Source: Megascapheus bottae
Lineage: Eukaryota; Chordata; Mammalia; Rodentia; Geomyidae
Direction: 5' to 3'
NCBI GenBank assembly: GCA_024803745.1
Contig: JANJXV010000024.1
Span: 18,919,927-18,983,926 of the forward strand
DNA length: 64,000 nt
A program made the position numbers and the translations under genes. This document shows positions 1-12,795 of this stretch, one piece after another (positions within the stretch are counted from its first letter, which is position 1; each line of letters starts with the position of its first letter). The notes beneath the pieces are model-generated. The model had not been told where the DNA came from and made no database searches. It saw only the letters and a program-made list of their open reading frames with translations.

Positions 1-110
1 GAAGTTGATTACCTTAGGCATTTCTCAGAGTGACAGAAAACACTCAAGAGTCAGGTTCTCTATTCTATTCTACAGCCTGGACTTTGTTCCTGTTTTCCCA
101 TAATCTCCTT

Positions 111-130
111 ATAGTCTGTCTGTCTGTCTG

Positions 131-216
<86 letters not shown>

Positions 217-230
217 CCTTTCCCCCCCAA
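111..230. repeat. (CTGT)n / (TC)n microsatellite
   Basis: CTGT units grade into CTCTGT and then pure TC, ending in a C-rich stretch. The polyserine/leucine frames across it are artefacts of the repeat. Confidence 0.95.
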
Positions 231-1830
231 CCACCAACATCATGAACTTCCCTCCCATCAATATGTTGTGGACAATATGCTAGAGATAATCCTCGAAATG
301 TCTAGATCTCTTGTTCTACTGCCCTACTCTGAAGGAACCAAAGCCCCATGCACCTGCTCTCCTTGACAGAGATATATTGGTGATGCAAGGATGGGCACAG
401 CAACATTTCTCAACCCAAACGACAGACATAGCGGACAGGTAATTCTTCTCATGGCAGAGCTATCTTACCGTATATTGTGAGATGTTTAGCAGCATCCTTG
501 GTCTCTGGCCACTAGATGCCAATAATACTCCCCAAGGTCTCAAGACAAAAGTGTCTCCAGACACTGCCAAATATCAAATGCATTTACATACAGAAGACTG
601 CCACCAGCTGTCTGTTCTCACCTCAGCTGTCAATCACTGAACGTCACCTCCATGCTACTCATCACCCCTCTGCCTACAGCACTTCACACTCCATTTAGTG
701 CCAGAAGGTTTAGAAATTCAAACAGGCCCAAGGTGAGAGGAAAATTCTGATTTTACAGTTACCAAATGTTAATTTGAGAAAGACACTGGGAATGCAAGAT
801 AAGTAAGACAGAAAAGCTCCTGCTTTCCCAGGTCCATTACTGTTTGGAGTGGTAAAATTCTCAAATTTCTAGATACATATGGACTACATGGGGGAAATCT
901 TAAGACATAAGTTCTGATTCACAGATCTAGGCAGGGCCCAAAGCCTTCATTTCTAACCAACTTCCAGGTAAGGCTGCTAACCTAGCAAGGACAAGAATCA
1001 CAGCAAGGCTAAGGTTAGAACCAGATTTCCTGAGTATACGATGATCAGAAGTTGGCATCACATTCCCTAAAAGCATATCTTCAGAGCCTGTCCAAGACAG
1101 GATACAGAGCGTTCAATGGAGTTCCTTGGAAAGCCCAAATTAAAACACCAAAAAGAGAGGTAACAGAAGGTAAAATGCTAAAGCAAGAACTGAACGCACA
1201 GTCCCTCTGGTTCCAAACCACAATTCTGTTCCCTGGGTTACAAAGCGCTGGCCAATCTTGCCAGCCTTCTGGAATTCTGTTCTATCCGGTACTGAAGCAA
1301 AGCTACCCAGGTCTGGCTTGCCTGCTGACATTCTGTTTTCCCTCTCCTGAGCAGCACTAATGAATGTTTTCATGAACATTCCTGGATAACCAATAATAAA
1401 CTTTCTCCAGCTCTGCTCACCTTCTCCAGGCTCCCCCCTACTTTGGATAATACACTCCTTACCATGTTATGAAAACAATTTAGCCCTAATGACAGGCAGT
1501 CCTGAAGGAATTTATAGTTGTTATCAAGTGCATTATTATGACAGTCCCCTCTGGAGAAAAGAATCTCCCCAGAAGCAAGGACCAACTGTGCCCTCACCCC
1601 CTCCCAACCTGGGGGAGGGGGGCACAGGTAAGCAGAGTAGGTCCAGGGCTTAGGAAGTGCTCATACAGTGCCACCAGTCGCCATGATTCAGCCCAGCCAA
1701 AGGGCTCCCTCTGGGTCTCTTTAGAAGCTGCAGGCTCCTGGACTCAGCAGAAAGGGCAACTGCCTCTGCTGGTACAGGTTTTGGGTCAGTACCAGTTCAT
1801 CATCCTACCTGCCAGAGATAAGCATTCTAG
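231..1830. other. Unassigned intronic sequence
   Basis: I see no recognisable repeat, exon or RNA gene. Composition is ordinary for the intron. Open frames are short and overlap on both strands. Confidence 0.5.
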
Positions 1831-1835
1831 AGAAT

Positions 1836-2010
1836 GATTTGAACTCAGGGCCTTGAGCTTGCTAAGGTTGTCACTCTACCTCTTGAGCCACATCTCTAGA
1901 CATGTTTTGTGCTTCTGCTAATTATTTTTGAGATATTGTCTTGCTTCCCAAAGTTGCTGGGATAAGAGGCTCATAGCATCTTCTCCAGCTTCCCCTCTGT
2001 GGAGATGGAA
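1836..2010 (-). mobile_element. Diverged dimeric SINE, antisense
   Basis: The tRNA-like half appears reversed (gaactcagggcc... cttgagccac, 1842-1893), followed by a stretch like the reverse of a B1/7SL half (cccaaagttgctgggat, near 1949). Both parts are well diverged. Confidence 0.6.
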
Positions 2011-2162
2011 TCCTGGGGGCTTTTAGGCCTTGGATGACCTTGAACCTCAAGGTTTCAACCTGATTTCAACCTTTCACATGGCTACTACCTGATTTAAGAG
2101 TTTTAACAACAGTAAGAAAGGATGCTGAGGTTCACTAGTGATGATGATGACAGGATTAGATG

Positions 2163-2381
2163 CAAGGCTGGTGGGTCACACATGCCTGTAATCCCAGCTA
2201 CTTAGGAGGTTGAGAGCTGAGATTGAATCCAGCCCAAGCAGAAAGTCCTGAAACTCTTATCTCCAATTAACTACCAAAAAGCTGAAAGTGGAGCTGTGGC
2301 TCAAACGATACACTGAGCAAGAAAGGGGTGAGGTCCTGAGATCAAGCTCTGGTACTGGTGCACATACAGGCGCGCGCACAT

Positions 2382-2382
<1 letters not shown>
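2163..2382 (+). mobile_element. 7SL/tRNA dimeric SINE
   Basis: Left half carries cctgtaatcccagctactta; the linker has cttatctccaattaac; the right half has gtggagctgtggctcaa and a B-box-like region. It ends in a (CA)n tail, as several copies here do. Confidence 0.88.

Positions 2383-2413
<31 letters not shown>
2383..2413. repeat. (CA)n microsatellite
   Basis: About 15 CA units form the tail of the preceding SINE. Confidence 0.95.
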
Positions 2414-2416
<3 letters not shown>

Positions 2417-2984
2417 ATACCTTACTGGCTAGTGGTTTGTTTGTTTACAAATTAACATAATCAAAACAACACATTTTGATATTTTATCTCTGACACTGAA
2501 TTCTCTCAGTTCCTCTGAGGATATTCTTTCATTTTCTTTCTTACCCACTAGGAAATAACTACAGATGAAAATACATTTCTTTATTTTTACAAAATCATCC
2601 TAGCTGACCTAGACTGATTTTTCCCTGGATACAGAGAGACAGAGAGTAATTTGATGTACTTTTCCTTTTCTTTCATTTACTTTTCACCTCCATCTTACCT
2701 AAATATTTTATCAGTGAGCCTTATCAACTCAATAACTCAGTTGCAATAACTCAGATGCTCCCTTCTGGTGCATCTAACATCCTTTCCCAAAGATGGAGAA
2801 AAGTCAGTCAGTCATGAGCACAGAGGACAGTCCTTCTCCATGAAACAAGTTATCCGGTGTTCAGGTACTGTGTCCCAAAGATGATGCCCACTAAGTACAT
2901 TCTAAGGCTGTGTGCCACCTGACGTCAGCTCTGTAGACCTCTTTGGTGGAAGGCAGGGATAGAACAAGCAAAGATGTAAATTCT

Positions 2985-3065
2985 AGTCTTAGCTCTGTAC
3001 ACCACTGGGTGTCACTCACTCCCATGGACTCAGTTCCCTCTCTCTAGAACTAAGCACGTGCGAGG
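2985..3065 (+). repeat. Possible MIR fragment
   Basis: The order agctctgtacaccactgggtg... ctcagttccctctctctag follows the tRNA-proximal part of MIR, but identity is low. Confidence 0.35.
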
Positions 3066-3344
3066 TGTAGATGTATGTGTTTGTGTTGATGAGGTGATGG
3101 TGTGGATTTTAAACTACATTCATAGTTTATCACCTCTCTCTGGTTCAAGGACCCACTTCTGAAGTCTGTCTCAACTGAGAGAAGGGAAATCTATGCACTG
3201 AGTCTAAGCACTGCTAGCAGAGATTGTAGTAATCACACCCAAACAGTGACAGTACAGAGCTAACAACCCATTCAGCTACAATACTCTATAATTCTCTAAA
3301 ATGTTGAAGGCAACATAAAAGGGAGCTATGAAAGCTTTTTTCTT

Positions 3345-3376
3345 AGGAGGAGGAGGAGGAGGAGGAGGAGGAGGGG
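3345..3376. repeat. (GGA)n microsatellite
   Basis: About ten uninterrupted GGA units. Confidence 0.95.
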
Positions 3377-3782
3377 AAAAGCCCTCTTTCTCCATCATGT
3401 GTTTGTTTTATTTACCCCTATGACTCCCTGCTTTGGGAAGTGAAAAAAGCACAGTGGGTGTGCTGAAGTTCAGATGGGAGGAATGCAGAATTGAATCCAG
3501 TCTATACCCTGCATCGATCCTGGCCCCACATCTGGGAAACGGGATCACCTTTGCTGCAAGCCTCCACCTAACAAGATGGCGCTTAGTCAGAAGAGGTCTT
3601 TGTATTTCAAAATCAAAAACTGTAACTAGAAGCCTGAGTGGAGCACAAAACACTCAAAGATTGGAACCACCAAAGCAGGGAATGTGGTGGAGTGAGCTGA
3701 CAAGAAATGATTTAGAGGACACACCTCAAGCTCACTTTAGAAACCAAGGATTCCCTCCAACAAAACATAGTTGTGTGTAGCT

Positions 3783-3812
3783 CAGACCTTAGACCTGAGA
3801 CCTTAGACCTGA
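3783..3812. repeat. Short tandem duplication
   Basis: The 14-base unit gaccttagacctga occurs twice in tandem with one edge difference. Confidence 0.7.
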
Positions 3813-4743
3813 CAAGTTCTTATGAAAGTGCCAGAGGCTAACCAGGAAGAATAAAGCAACCTTGTCTAAGTCATAAGAAAAAAAAAATAATGAGAGAGAG
3901 AAAGAAGGCTCACAAATCAAAACTCATTACCAGAAAATGTCAAACCCGCCCAATTTGTTTCTGACCCTAACATTCACACACATCCCATGCTCGTTTAAGT
4001 TTTTAAAAAATGAAGGTTAAGACTTGGAGATCTTCTTATTATGAAATTAGTTTGGAGTTTGGAAGGAATGATCCCTGGGTTTTATTTTGCTTTGGTGCCA
4101 TGATATTTGTTTCACATAAATATGGCAGGCAAAAACAGAATGTCTTTTAGAATCCCCATCCCCAAACATGTCTACTTTGATAAGTAGTAAATTTATAAAC
4201 ACATCAAAAGATGATATTTAAAAGATGCCTAGTCTAAATCCACCAGTAGGATATAGTCTATGTTTTGTAAAAAAAAAAAAAAAAAAAGAGTTATTTTGAG
4301 GGATGGGTAGGGACAAATAGAAGTAATGGAGAATTTTCAGGGTAGGGCACCCCTCTGTATGATACTATAATGTTGAATACAGGTTGTTATACACTTCTCC
4401 AAAGCCAAGAGTGAAGTCTAACAGAAACTAGTTTGGGTGAAAATGATGTGTCATCTTCTTTTAGCTGTAAAAAATGGACCATTCTGCTGCAGGATGCTGA
4501 TAACTGAGGGATGGTTATGCAAGTGTGGAGACAGAGAATGTGGGGAAATCTTTGCACAGCATTCCTGTGAACTTCAGGATGCTCTGATTGATCCAAGGTG
4601 CCCTTTATTGATTATGTAAATATGAATTTATGCAAACCCTCACCCCAACTGGATGAAGGGACTGGCCAGCTTAAACTGAATTATCAAGTTCCTGCTTTAG
4701 TGGAATGCTGGTAAAAAGGACCAGAAGATCTGGGAACTATTGG

Positions 4744-4825
4744 GAAATACATATATACATATATATGTATACACTCACACACATAAACACATATGAGTAT
4801 ACATGTATGTGCATATAATATATAT
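4744..4825. repeat. AT-rich alternating purine-pyrimidine tract
   Basis: Imperfect TATA/CATA/TGTA alternation, directly next to an unclassified repeat copy (4826-4935). Confidence 0.8.
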
Positions 4826-4935
4826 TATCTTTAAGTAGTTATACAAAGGAATTATCATTAAATAAATGCACTTTGATCCACGTCACCCTTTTTTATTATT
4901 CTCTCCCAACTCCTCTCCCCTCTATTTTCCTAGTT
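4826..4935 (-). mobile_element. Unclassified repeat family U, antisense copy
   Basis: Reversed, it reads ...gggtgac..., then cctttgtataactacttaaagataat, matching copies at 10561, 34455, 42700, 59526 and 59857. The 3' end is the conserved part. It may be an older L1 3' UTR; family not named. Confidence 0.6.
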
Positions 4936-5589
4936 TCACACTCTATGAATGGAAGAAACAGAAATAATAAAAGGCATGTCTGACAAAATGGTTGCCCATG
5001 ATTTATGTGGGCCTCACCCATCTTACCAATGGAAACTGTTGTCTAAAGATGAGAAGGCACTAGATGGACGTGACAATGTTTATTTGCCCAGCTTAGAAAG
5101 TATAAAAGCTACAACTGCCATTTTGACTCTCTCACTTCCATTTCCTATGTGTGCAGTAAGAAATATTTTCCTTTCTTTTCCATTTCACCATACTTTAACT
5201 CTGTTATATGAAAAAAATTCTTGTTAAAGCTTTCAAAAAATAATAACTAAAAGCCTTCCCCCAAACCCTCAAAATGAGAATAAGAGCAAAGAGTAAAATG
5301 AAGTATCATGGTTGAGAAAACATCCAGTAACACTCCAAATTCTTTATCCTGATTCTAAACAATTGTCACTAAATCCTTCCCAAAAGATGGGTATTTTGAA
5401 GTTAGCAGACTTTTCTCTGGATGCAGTGTTTTTGCTGTAAATGGTTATTTCCTATCGTTTAGTTCAAGGTTTTACCTTGGTGAGGTTGGAGGGTGTCTAG
5501 TACTGAAGACCAAAAAAAAGAGGTCATAATAATCTAAGACCACAAATTGAATCTAGCTATCTGAGTAAGTTTTCTTTTTTATTCTTTCA
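4936..5589. other. Unassigned intronic sequence
   Basis: No repeat or exon recognised. Confidence 0.5.
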
Positions 5590-5725
5590 TTTATTTTATT
5601 TTTTTCAATTTTATTTAATGTATAAAGGGCTTACAGTTACATTCACCAGATAGTAGGTGCATTACTTCTCACACATTGATATTCCTTCTCATGTTTTTCC
5701 CCATTTCCCTCCCGCCACCCCTTTC
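5590..5725 (-). mobile_element. L1 3' UTR fragment, antisense
   Basis: Reversed, it contains gggaaatggggaaaaacatg, then atcaatgtgtgagaagtaat and a closing A-rich end. This matches the 3' UTR of the longer L1 copies at 18468-19263 and 45877-46925. Confidence 0.8.
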
Positions 5726-7590
5726 CTGAGCAAGGTTTCTTATAATAAGCAAGCAAAATATTCTGCAGAATCCCTCTAAAAAACTCATAAAACCACACCA
5801 CATGTTAAAACATGTTACCAATCAGCTTACTTGAGGATCTTCTCCCAGAAGACAATGAAGATCAGTGCTTCCGAATTTACTTGTTCGTGATTTAACAAAC
5901 AATGGATAACTGTTTACTGCAGTATAAATGGAAATCATTTGCCTTCTGGGCATAAAATACTCTTTTCCCATAACCACAAAGCCAATCATCTTAGAAAGTA
6001 CATATGGTTTGAATGTTGCAATGATGCTATGCGTTGGTGGGAATGAGGGAATACGCTAGAAAGAAGTCCTCAGAGCTTCAGAATAAAAAATGTAATAAAT
6101 CTGCGTCCCCAGGCAACTTGCTGGACCTCTTCAAGACTCTTCTTAGCATACAAAAAAGAGGCGGGGGGGGGGGGCGGTTGCAAACAGCTGGTCTGCCCAG
6201 TTTCCCCAGCTCTCACACTCAGAGAGCATTTGCTTGTAGGAGGCCCCGCCTCCATTTACACCTAAGGGAATAAAATAGCCTAAAAACAAATCTGAAGTCT
6301 GAGTCAGAGTTCCCCATAATTCCCTCTTTGACCTTTTTGGAGACACTTTTGGCAAAGAATCTACACCCCTGAGGATGGCTGAGCTAACAGCTGGACAGTA
6401 CTGGAAGAGTTCCACAGCTTTCCACAGCTGGTCTGGGAGACAAACAATCCAGAGGGCTTGTATCAGTAAATAAATGACTCAACTTGAGCTGGCGGAGATG
6501 GAGAGAAATTCAGACTCAAAGAATCAAGTACTGCTTTCTCCTGACCTATATTCCCAAACATGGACCAAAATCTTTCTTATCTCAGATGCGTAGAACCTCT
6601 CATGAGTCATGGGAGAGACAGAACCAGACAACATAAAACCATGGTTTCAAGTTTTCTTCCTCAGAAGCGAGAAAAAAAACATACTCAAATTGCCAGAGGT
6701 GCTCTAGTAGGCCACGTGGGTACTTGAGGTAAGGTGATTTCTCACAAATTAGGATGGACCTACCCATTCCAGGTCCCTGGGTACAAAACGCAAACAGCAC
6801 CCCACTTCCCACCACGATCACAACCAAAAATTTCTCTGTATGCTTCCAAAAGTGATTCTGAAAACTTGTGAAATCTGGTTTGGCTGGACCATAAGGACTC
6901 AATATGTTAAATCTGGTTCTTGGGGGGGGGGGGTTCCTGTCATGGTCACTGTGAAATGCAGGACAGAACACTCAGTGAGTGAGGCAGCTCCCCCTGCCCA
7001 AAGTCCTCCACTCCCTCGGGCTCTTTTCTCATCCATCCGAAGACTGAAGGTAATTCTTCTCATTGACCACATCAGGCTTCTAGTAGGTTAAAGCTCCAAC
7101 TAACTTTTAAAACGTAGGCTTTACACTAATCCTTTGCTCGCCTTTGCTTAAATAGACTTTTGCCACCAGCAGGACTATTTAGGAAAGGGAAAGAAAAACA
7201 GCAAGTTCCAAGGCTTCACATAGAGTCTGTGTGTTGGAGCTGAGGTACAACTGGGCCACCTGGAGGCCCCGTGATGTCTGCAACACACAGTAAAATAGGG
7301 AGGCTGTGCCAGTGCTAATACTCCCAGTCTCAACAAAGTGGTTTGTTTATTAGGGCTGCTAGCTCACAAAAGAGGTATTTAACATTTCTACAAGTAGCCT
7401 TGGGAACCCACCTGGGAAAAAGTAAACATAAAGCACAAGTTTGGCCTTTTTATAAGCAGCACACATTGAATCAATGAACATTGGAGAGTGGGGACTTTCA
7501 AAAACACAGGATCAAGGTTGGGAAGACTCGTTTATTAACCAGAGTGCAGAACCTGCTCACCTTTGGGAGGTTAGAAATAATCCAGACAAG
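5726..7590. other. Unassigned intronic sequence with two poly-G runs
   Basis: Runs of 12 G lie at 6163-6174 and 6922-6933. Nothing else is recognised; open frames here have no familiar content. Confidence 0.5.
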
Positions 7591-7594
7591 ACTA

Positions 7595-7860
7595 TTGTCA
7601 GTAGCTTGCACCTATAATAATAGAACCTGTATTCAGGTACAAAATTAGCCGAGTCAGCAAAGTCCATTAGACTCTTAGATCCAATCAACCACTAGAAAAC
7701 CAGAAATGGAGTCATAATGCAAGTAGGAGAGCACTAGCTTTGAACAACAACAACAAAAAGCTAAGGAACAGCATACAGACCCTGAGTTCAAGCCCAAGTA
7801 CTGGTGTGCATGTGTGTGTAAACACACACACACACACACACATACACCAAAAAAGAAAAC
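7595..7860 (+). mobile_element. Diverged 7SL/tRNA dimeric SINE
   Basis: Left half is degraded (gcttgcacctataataataga); the linker gactcttagatccaatcaacc and the right half ending cctgagttcaagcccaagta are clear. Tail is (CA)n at 7823-7842. Confidence 0.8.
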
Positions 7861-8031
7861 CCACAAAAAAGTTTAAATAACATAAAGTATATCTAAGTAG
7901 CTATTTTAAATGCTATTGTAGAAACTCTTTAAGATATAAAATGATCCATGATCTATACATAAATTTTAAAAACTGCATTCTCTGTAGCTCCAATGTTAAG
8001 ATAGACAATGATCTATAAAATGCTTGAAAAT

Positions 8032-8100
8032 AGGGGCTGGAGGCACAGCTCACTGAGCATGTAGGTCCTGGGTTCCAGCCTCAGCACTGGAGAAAAAAAA
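8032..8100 (+). mobile_element. ID-like SINE monomer
   Basis: ggggctggaggcacagctca, then ggtcctgggttccagcctc and an A8 tail: the rodent ID layout with A- and B-box remnants. No partner half is attached. Confidence 0.8.
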
Positions 8101-8949
8101 GCTGGAGAGTAAAAATGTACACACGCTGACTGTATTTGTACACAGTATAACAAGAAAACATTCTTATTCTTCTGATCTATATTTCCTACAAGGTACACCT
8201 TCCAGAATTTAATAAGACGAAAAGAAAAAGCCCTGGCAAAGCAAAAACACAGACCCCATTTAATGTCATTAAATGAGATCTGGTTCCAACAATCCTCAGG
8301 GAATAGCAAAGGCAACTGACTAAAGGCCATACTTTCTGCCCTGAAGACAGACCTTAGTTACACGGCTCCTATTAAATACATAAGTAACCCAATGGGACAC
8401 ATAGGCCGGGAATGCTGACCAGCAGGGCAGTGGCAACCCAAGTCATTAACATTTTCCCCTCTGATACTTTAAAAGTTACATAGGCAGAAACTTCCTCTCT
8501 AATTGTATCTCCCCATGTGAATAGCAATTAGGACTCAAATGAGTCTGTCAATGAGTATATCTGCTCCTGTTGAAGGTACAGGACTTGGTTTCCTGGAAAG
8601 TTCCAGTTGGAGCTCTGAATTCAACAGAATCTGAAGCCCTAGGATGCCCTTTCTTTTAGCCTCATCTCACCGGGTAAACAACAAAACAACACCCCACAAT
8701 ACCCTATCAGCAAAGGGTATACACCCAAATTGTCACTTGAGCTGTTATAATCATGCTTTTATAGTTATATTGTACTTAAAGGGAGTTTCAATTCTCTCAT
8801 GTCTCATGACTTAGGGCTCTATCTATTTTAGGTATGAGTACTTAAAATAATACTTTTGATCCTGCTTTCCCACTCCCGACACCATTAAATTACAATCTGT
8901 TTAGTCTATCTGCTTTCATGGAGAAAATAGACAAGGCCTGATGCTTTGT
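8101..8949. other. Unassigned intronic sequence
   Basis: Nothing recognised. Confidence 0.5.
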
Positions 8950-9037
8950 CTCTTGCTTCTCTATCTCTCTCTTTCTCTGTCTCTCTCTCTCTTTCTCTGT
9001 CTCTCTGTCTGTCTCTCTCTCTCTCTCTGTCTCTCTC

Positions 9038-9104
<67 letters not shown>
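8950..9104. repeat. Long (TC)n tract with CTGT interruptions
   Basis: About 155 bases of pure pyrimidine-rich TC repeat broken by TGTC and TTTC; the last 56 bases are uninterrupted. Confidence 0.96.
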
Positions 9105-9107
<3 letters not shown>

Positions 9108-9515
9108 ACTTTCAGGAGCAGGCTGAATTCTATGCTGGACCCTAGGTAGCCTCATTCCCTTGTGTAGACATGTAGAATGAGATCAGGATGCTCCCTTCAG
9201 GGCTGCTCACATTACAGTGAAGGAGATTTTGTTGCTGTAATTAAGGTCCCAACACAATGGACGTGGAGTTTGTCAGAAGGAAACTTATCCTGACATCGGC
9301 AGGAGATTCCCATAAAGTAAGGCCTAGAAGTCAGAAAGACAGATAGATCTCTGGAAAAAGTAAGCCACCAAAATTGTCTGGATGCATTTATGAACACATA
9401 AGCCTGAAAGAGGACCTGAAACCTCAGAGGAGGCTGCAGCCATACTTCATGCATCAAAAGCTCCTGGGCACAGGAGCCAGCTATGCCATTGGAAAAAGGC
9501 ACACACATGTAGGCC

Positions 9516-9518
<3 letters not shown>

Positions 9519-9572
<54 letters not shown>
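9519..9572. repeat. (TG)n microsatellite
   Basis: About 27 uninterrupted TG units. Confidence 0.96.
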
Positions 9573-9574
<2 letters not shown>

Positions 9575-10490
9575 TAACTTAGGAGATAATGCTACCCTCT
9601 GAATTGTGTTGGTTGCCCTAACCTCCACATACAACTAGTCTGGTGTTGGTTCTTGTGGGAAATGCTGAAGGTAGGTAAGTTTCCCCACCCCATGTCTCTC
9701 TACACTGAGAAGGCAGGCAAGAGAACTCTCACCAGAACCCAACCATGCTATGGAACCTTCATCTCTACATCTGTGAAAAACAAATTGCCCTTACTTAAGT
9801 CAGCCAGCCTAGGGTGCCTTTCCATGTCAACTCAAGCAGGCTAAGGCACAGAGCAACAGAAACCCTATATTGCCAGTAACTGGCCAAATGCCTATATACA
9901 TCCTTGCTTATATTCTCTCTTTTTTGTGTCTACCCCACTAAGATGGTTGAGTTCTCGAAATGAGTATAAGTGTTGGGGAACCTGGGAGCCTCACAGCCAT
10001 TGGCAGCTGGAGTGTGGTCCTGGCCTTGTCCCTCTTGAATTGATGTCTTGAATCTGATGCCTGCCTCTCCTCTCACTCCATTCTTCCGAGAAGTCACACT
10101 ACCATGTAAAATAGAGAACGGACTTCATCTCTGGACCGCCTTAGCCTAGGTTTGTGTAACTTTTTTTATCTGGTCAAGGCCAAGTTAAAGGAAAGAAAGA
10201 ATAATTTTAAAAACCCACAAGGGGACACATTTACATAAGACACCCTAACTTAAAACTAGTCACAGCTTAGATTGGCTGGTGGCACTATACTATAATATCC
10301 CTCCATATCCGCTTCCTCTCTGCTCTGTCTTTGCAGGAGGTTTATAGTGTGTCAGGCTGCCTCTGGCGTGTTTGAGTTGGCTTGCTTACTAGCTCCAGAA
10401 GCTTCCAGCCCTTCCTCTCTACAGATACCTGTCCAGGGCTGTCCTCTCTGGTTTCCTGCTCCATGGCTGGGCAAAGTACTCCACTGATTT
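9573..10490. other. Unassigned intronic sequence
   Basis: Nothing recognised. Confidence 0.5.
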
Positions 10491-10499
10491 TAGGTCTCC

Positions 10500-10785
10500 A
10501 CATTTGGTAACTCATGCTGGGGTTCTACCACTCGAGCCATACCCTCCATTTCCAGCTTTTTTTATATAATATTTTCATTATCTTTAAGTAATTGTACAAA
10601 GAAATTGCCATTCAACGAAGCAGTTTATGAATGCAATGTATCCTGAACACATCTACTCTTTTTCTGGTCAAGTAGACCTAAAAGCCTCAAAGATCTGTTT
10701 CTCTCTGCTGGCTTTGAACCAATATTCTCAGGCCTGAGCTTCCTTGACAGCTTGGATTATAGGTGTGAACCACTAGCATCTGGCT
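10500..10785 (-). mobile_element. Antisense dimeric SINE interrupted by repeat U
   Basis: The reversed tRNA-like half (taccactcgagccat... tccagctttt) ends near 10560. The reversed 7SL half (ctggctttgaacc... gattataggtgtgaacca) resumes at about 10690. Between them sits a copy of repeat U. Confidence 0.7.
10561..10660 (-). mobile_element. Repeat U copy inserted in a SINE
   Basis: Reversed, it ends tttgtacaattacttaaagataatg, matching the conserved 3' end at 42757-42796. Its position inside a split SINE shows it was mobile or moved after that SINE arrived. Confidence 0.6.
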
Positions 10786-11431
10786 AAGTATATATGACTT
10801 CTTGGCTATTCAAAATTGTGCCTGGATCGACACACAAAATTCCTAGTTTTAATCTTCTTACCAAATCAACACCATGAATATAATGCAACTCTAAAAGAGT
10901 CTCAGGAGAATAAGCCTCCCTCAGGCTGCAAGTTTCTAGAAGACCTTATCGGATGTATTGTGTGGTTGGTTCTGTAGCCTGAACAGAATAATGAGCAACT
11001 GGCCATCCCAGGAGCTGTGGCAGTGACAATAAAAACCAGCAGGATCTCTGAGTGTAAAAAAGGCTTGTGGGTAGCACACACAAATAGATCTTGGGAAACA
11101 CAATGAGACATTCTCAAACATATTATAGGTGAAAGCACCTTTCTCCCCAGGTGAAAAAGAAATCAAAGGCTCACATTGGGGTCCAGAGATCATGATCTCT
11201 GGGTAATCTCAAAGGCCAAGCCAACACAAATATCATTTTCCCGCAGTCAGATACCAGCTATCAAAGTTCAGAGAGAAATAGTCACTTGGACCCGGAGTTC
11301 AGCACCGAGACTGCTGAGGCTAACATCTTGACTGATCTGAGATTGAACAGTATCTTTATTAGAGCACTCCTTTAAGTTGACTTTTATCACCTGCTAACTG
11401 TGCACAGAAGCTTCAGTAAAGAACATTGTGG

Positions 11432-12104
11432 AAAACAAGGACATACTAAATCCACTAGCACAACGATGTTCGCTGAAGCATTATTTACCATCACAAAGAT
11501 ATGGAACCAATTCAGATGCCCCTCAGTTGATGAGTGGATCAACAAGATGTGGTATTTATACACAATAGAATTCTATGCTGCTATCAGAATGACATCACCC
11601 CATTTGTAAGGAAATGGAAAGACTTAGAAAAAATCATATTAAGTGAAGTAAGCCAGACTCAATGGTTTCCCTCATTTGTCATAATCAGTAGAAACGTTGG
11701 GCTCTCCTAGCAGAGATTTACAATAGAGCAAAACCTAGATACATTAAGCCATATAGTATGAAGCTAAATGAAAGGACCTCCAAGATACAGAAACAAAAGC
11801 CATATAATGAGTGATTGTTGTTTTTAATGTACTATGCTATCTCTCATCTCTTTTGCTGTCCCTTGGTTATCTCATATTGTTACAATATTTCACCTGGTTA
11901 TCTGATATAATGTATATATGCGTATTTGGTTATTTGAAGTTGGACAGGGAAGGGAGGAAAACAAGATGAGGGGCGGGAGTGGGGAGAGGGAAATGGTGAA
12001 CAAGACATGAGAAAGGGTATCCATGTTTGTGAAGTAATGCACCTCCTATCTGGTGAATATAGTGTAACTCTTCTATTAATTACAATAAAAAATATATGAG
12101 AAAA
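11432..12104 (+). mobile_element. 5'-truncated L1 (ORF2 3' end plus 3' UTR)
   Basis: The start encodes the degraded carboxy end of L1 ORF2 (agatatggaaccaa... gatgagtggatcaacaag), with the 3' UTR after it and an A-rich end. Flanks aaagaacattgtgg (11418-11431) and aaagaactttctgg (12105-12118) agree at 12 of 14 bases and look like an ageing target-site duplication. Non-functional. Confidence 0.92.
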
Positions 12105-12579
12105 AAAGAACTTTCTGGAAACTGTGCCATGGTTAGCTGTGAAACCGAATCTCAAAACTTACACATTACAAAAGACCAGCTGCTCTCGTTTCATTTCAAA
12201 ATTATCAGGAGACAGGGAAGCTTCTTATCTCTCTTCCAGTAACTCAGACTTGGGAAGGTTCTCTTTAGTTTCAATAGCCTTTGGTACAAATCACTTCCTC
12301 CTACTGGCCCCTGACCTAGGATTGGGTGGGATGGTTCCCGGAGGACACCAGCATCTTCCAGCCTTCCACACCGCTTCTTTTTTAAACTGGGCATGTCCTA
12401 TTTAACAGGCTTCTTCTAACCTCTTATTCAATAGCTGACACATACACAAAGCCTCGCAACACTCCGTTCAAGATTAGAAAAAAAAAATCAAAGGGACTTT
12501 TCATTAATGTTTACTTTGGGACATTTGTGTGTCTTAGACCTGAGAAGAATGTGTTTTGGAAGCATCAACGTAAACAGTA

Positions 12580-12795
12580 AAGCCAAACCCTGGTTACTTA
12601 GGAGACTGGGATCTGAGGATCATAGTTCAAAGCCAGTCCAGGCAGAAAAGCCCATGAGACTCTTCTCTCCAATTAACCACCAGAAAATCAGAAGTAGAAT
12701 TGTGGCTCAAAGAATACTAGCCTTGAGCTCAGGGACAGTATCTAGGCCTATCAAGCTCTATGACTGACCAAAAGTAAATAAATAAATAAATTTAA
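12580..12795 (+). mobile_element. Dimeric SINE
   Basis: ggatctgaggatcatagttcaaagccagtc, the linker ctccaattaaccaccagaaa, and cttgagctcagggacagta are diagnostic; the tail is (AAAT)n. Confidence 0.85.

Larger units (their letters stand above)
3066..4730. other. Mostly unassigned intronic sequence
   Basis: Apart from the GGA run, the short duplication and a 19-base poly-A at 4269-4287, nothing is recognised. Confidence 0.5.

Noticed and set aside
8906..9155. Arg/Glu-rich and Leu/Ser-rich open frames
   Set aside because: They are translations of the TC repeat on either strand.
11400..11609. L1 ORF2 carboxy-end frames at 11.4, 18.7 and 46.2 kb as genes
   Set aside because: They are parts of 5'-truncated L1 copies with broken frames, annotated as mobile elements.
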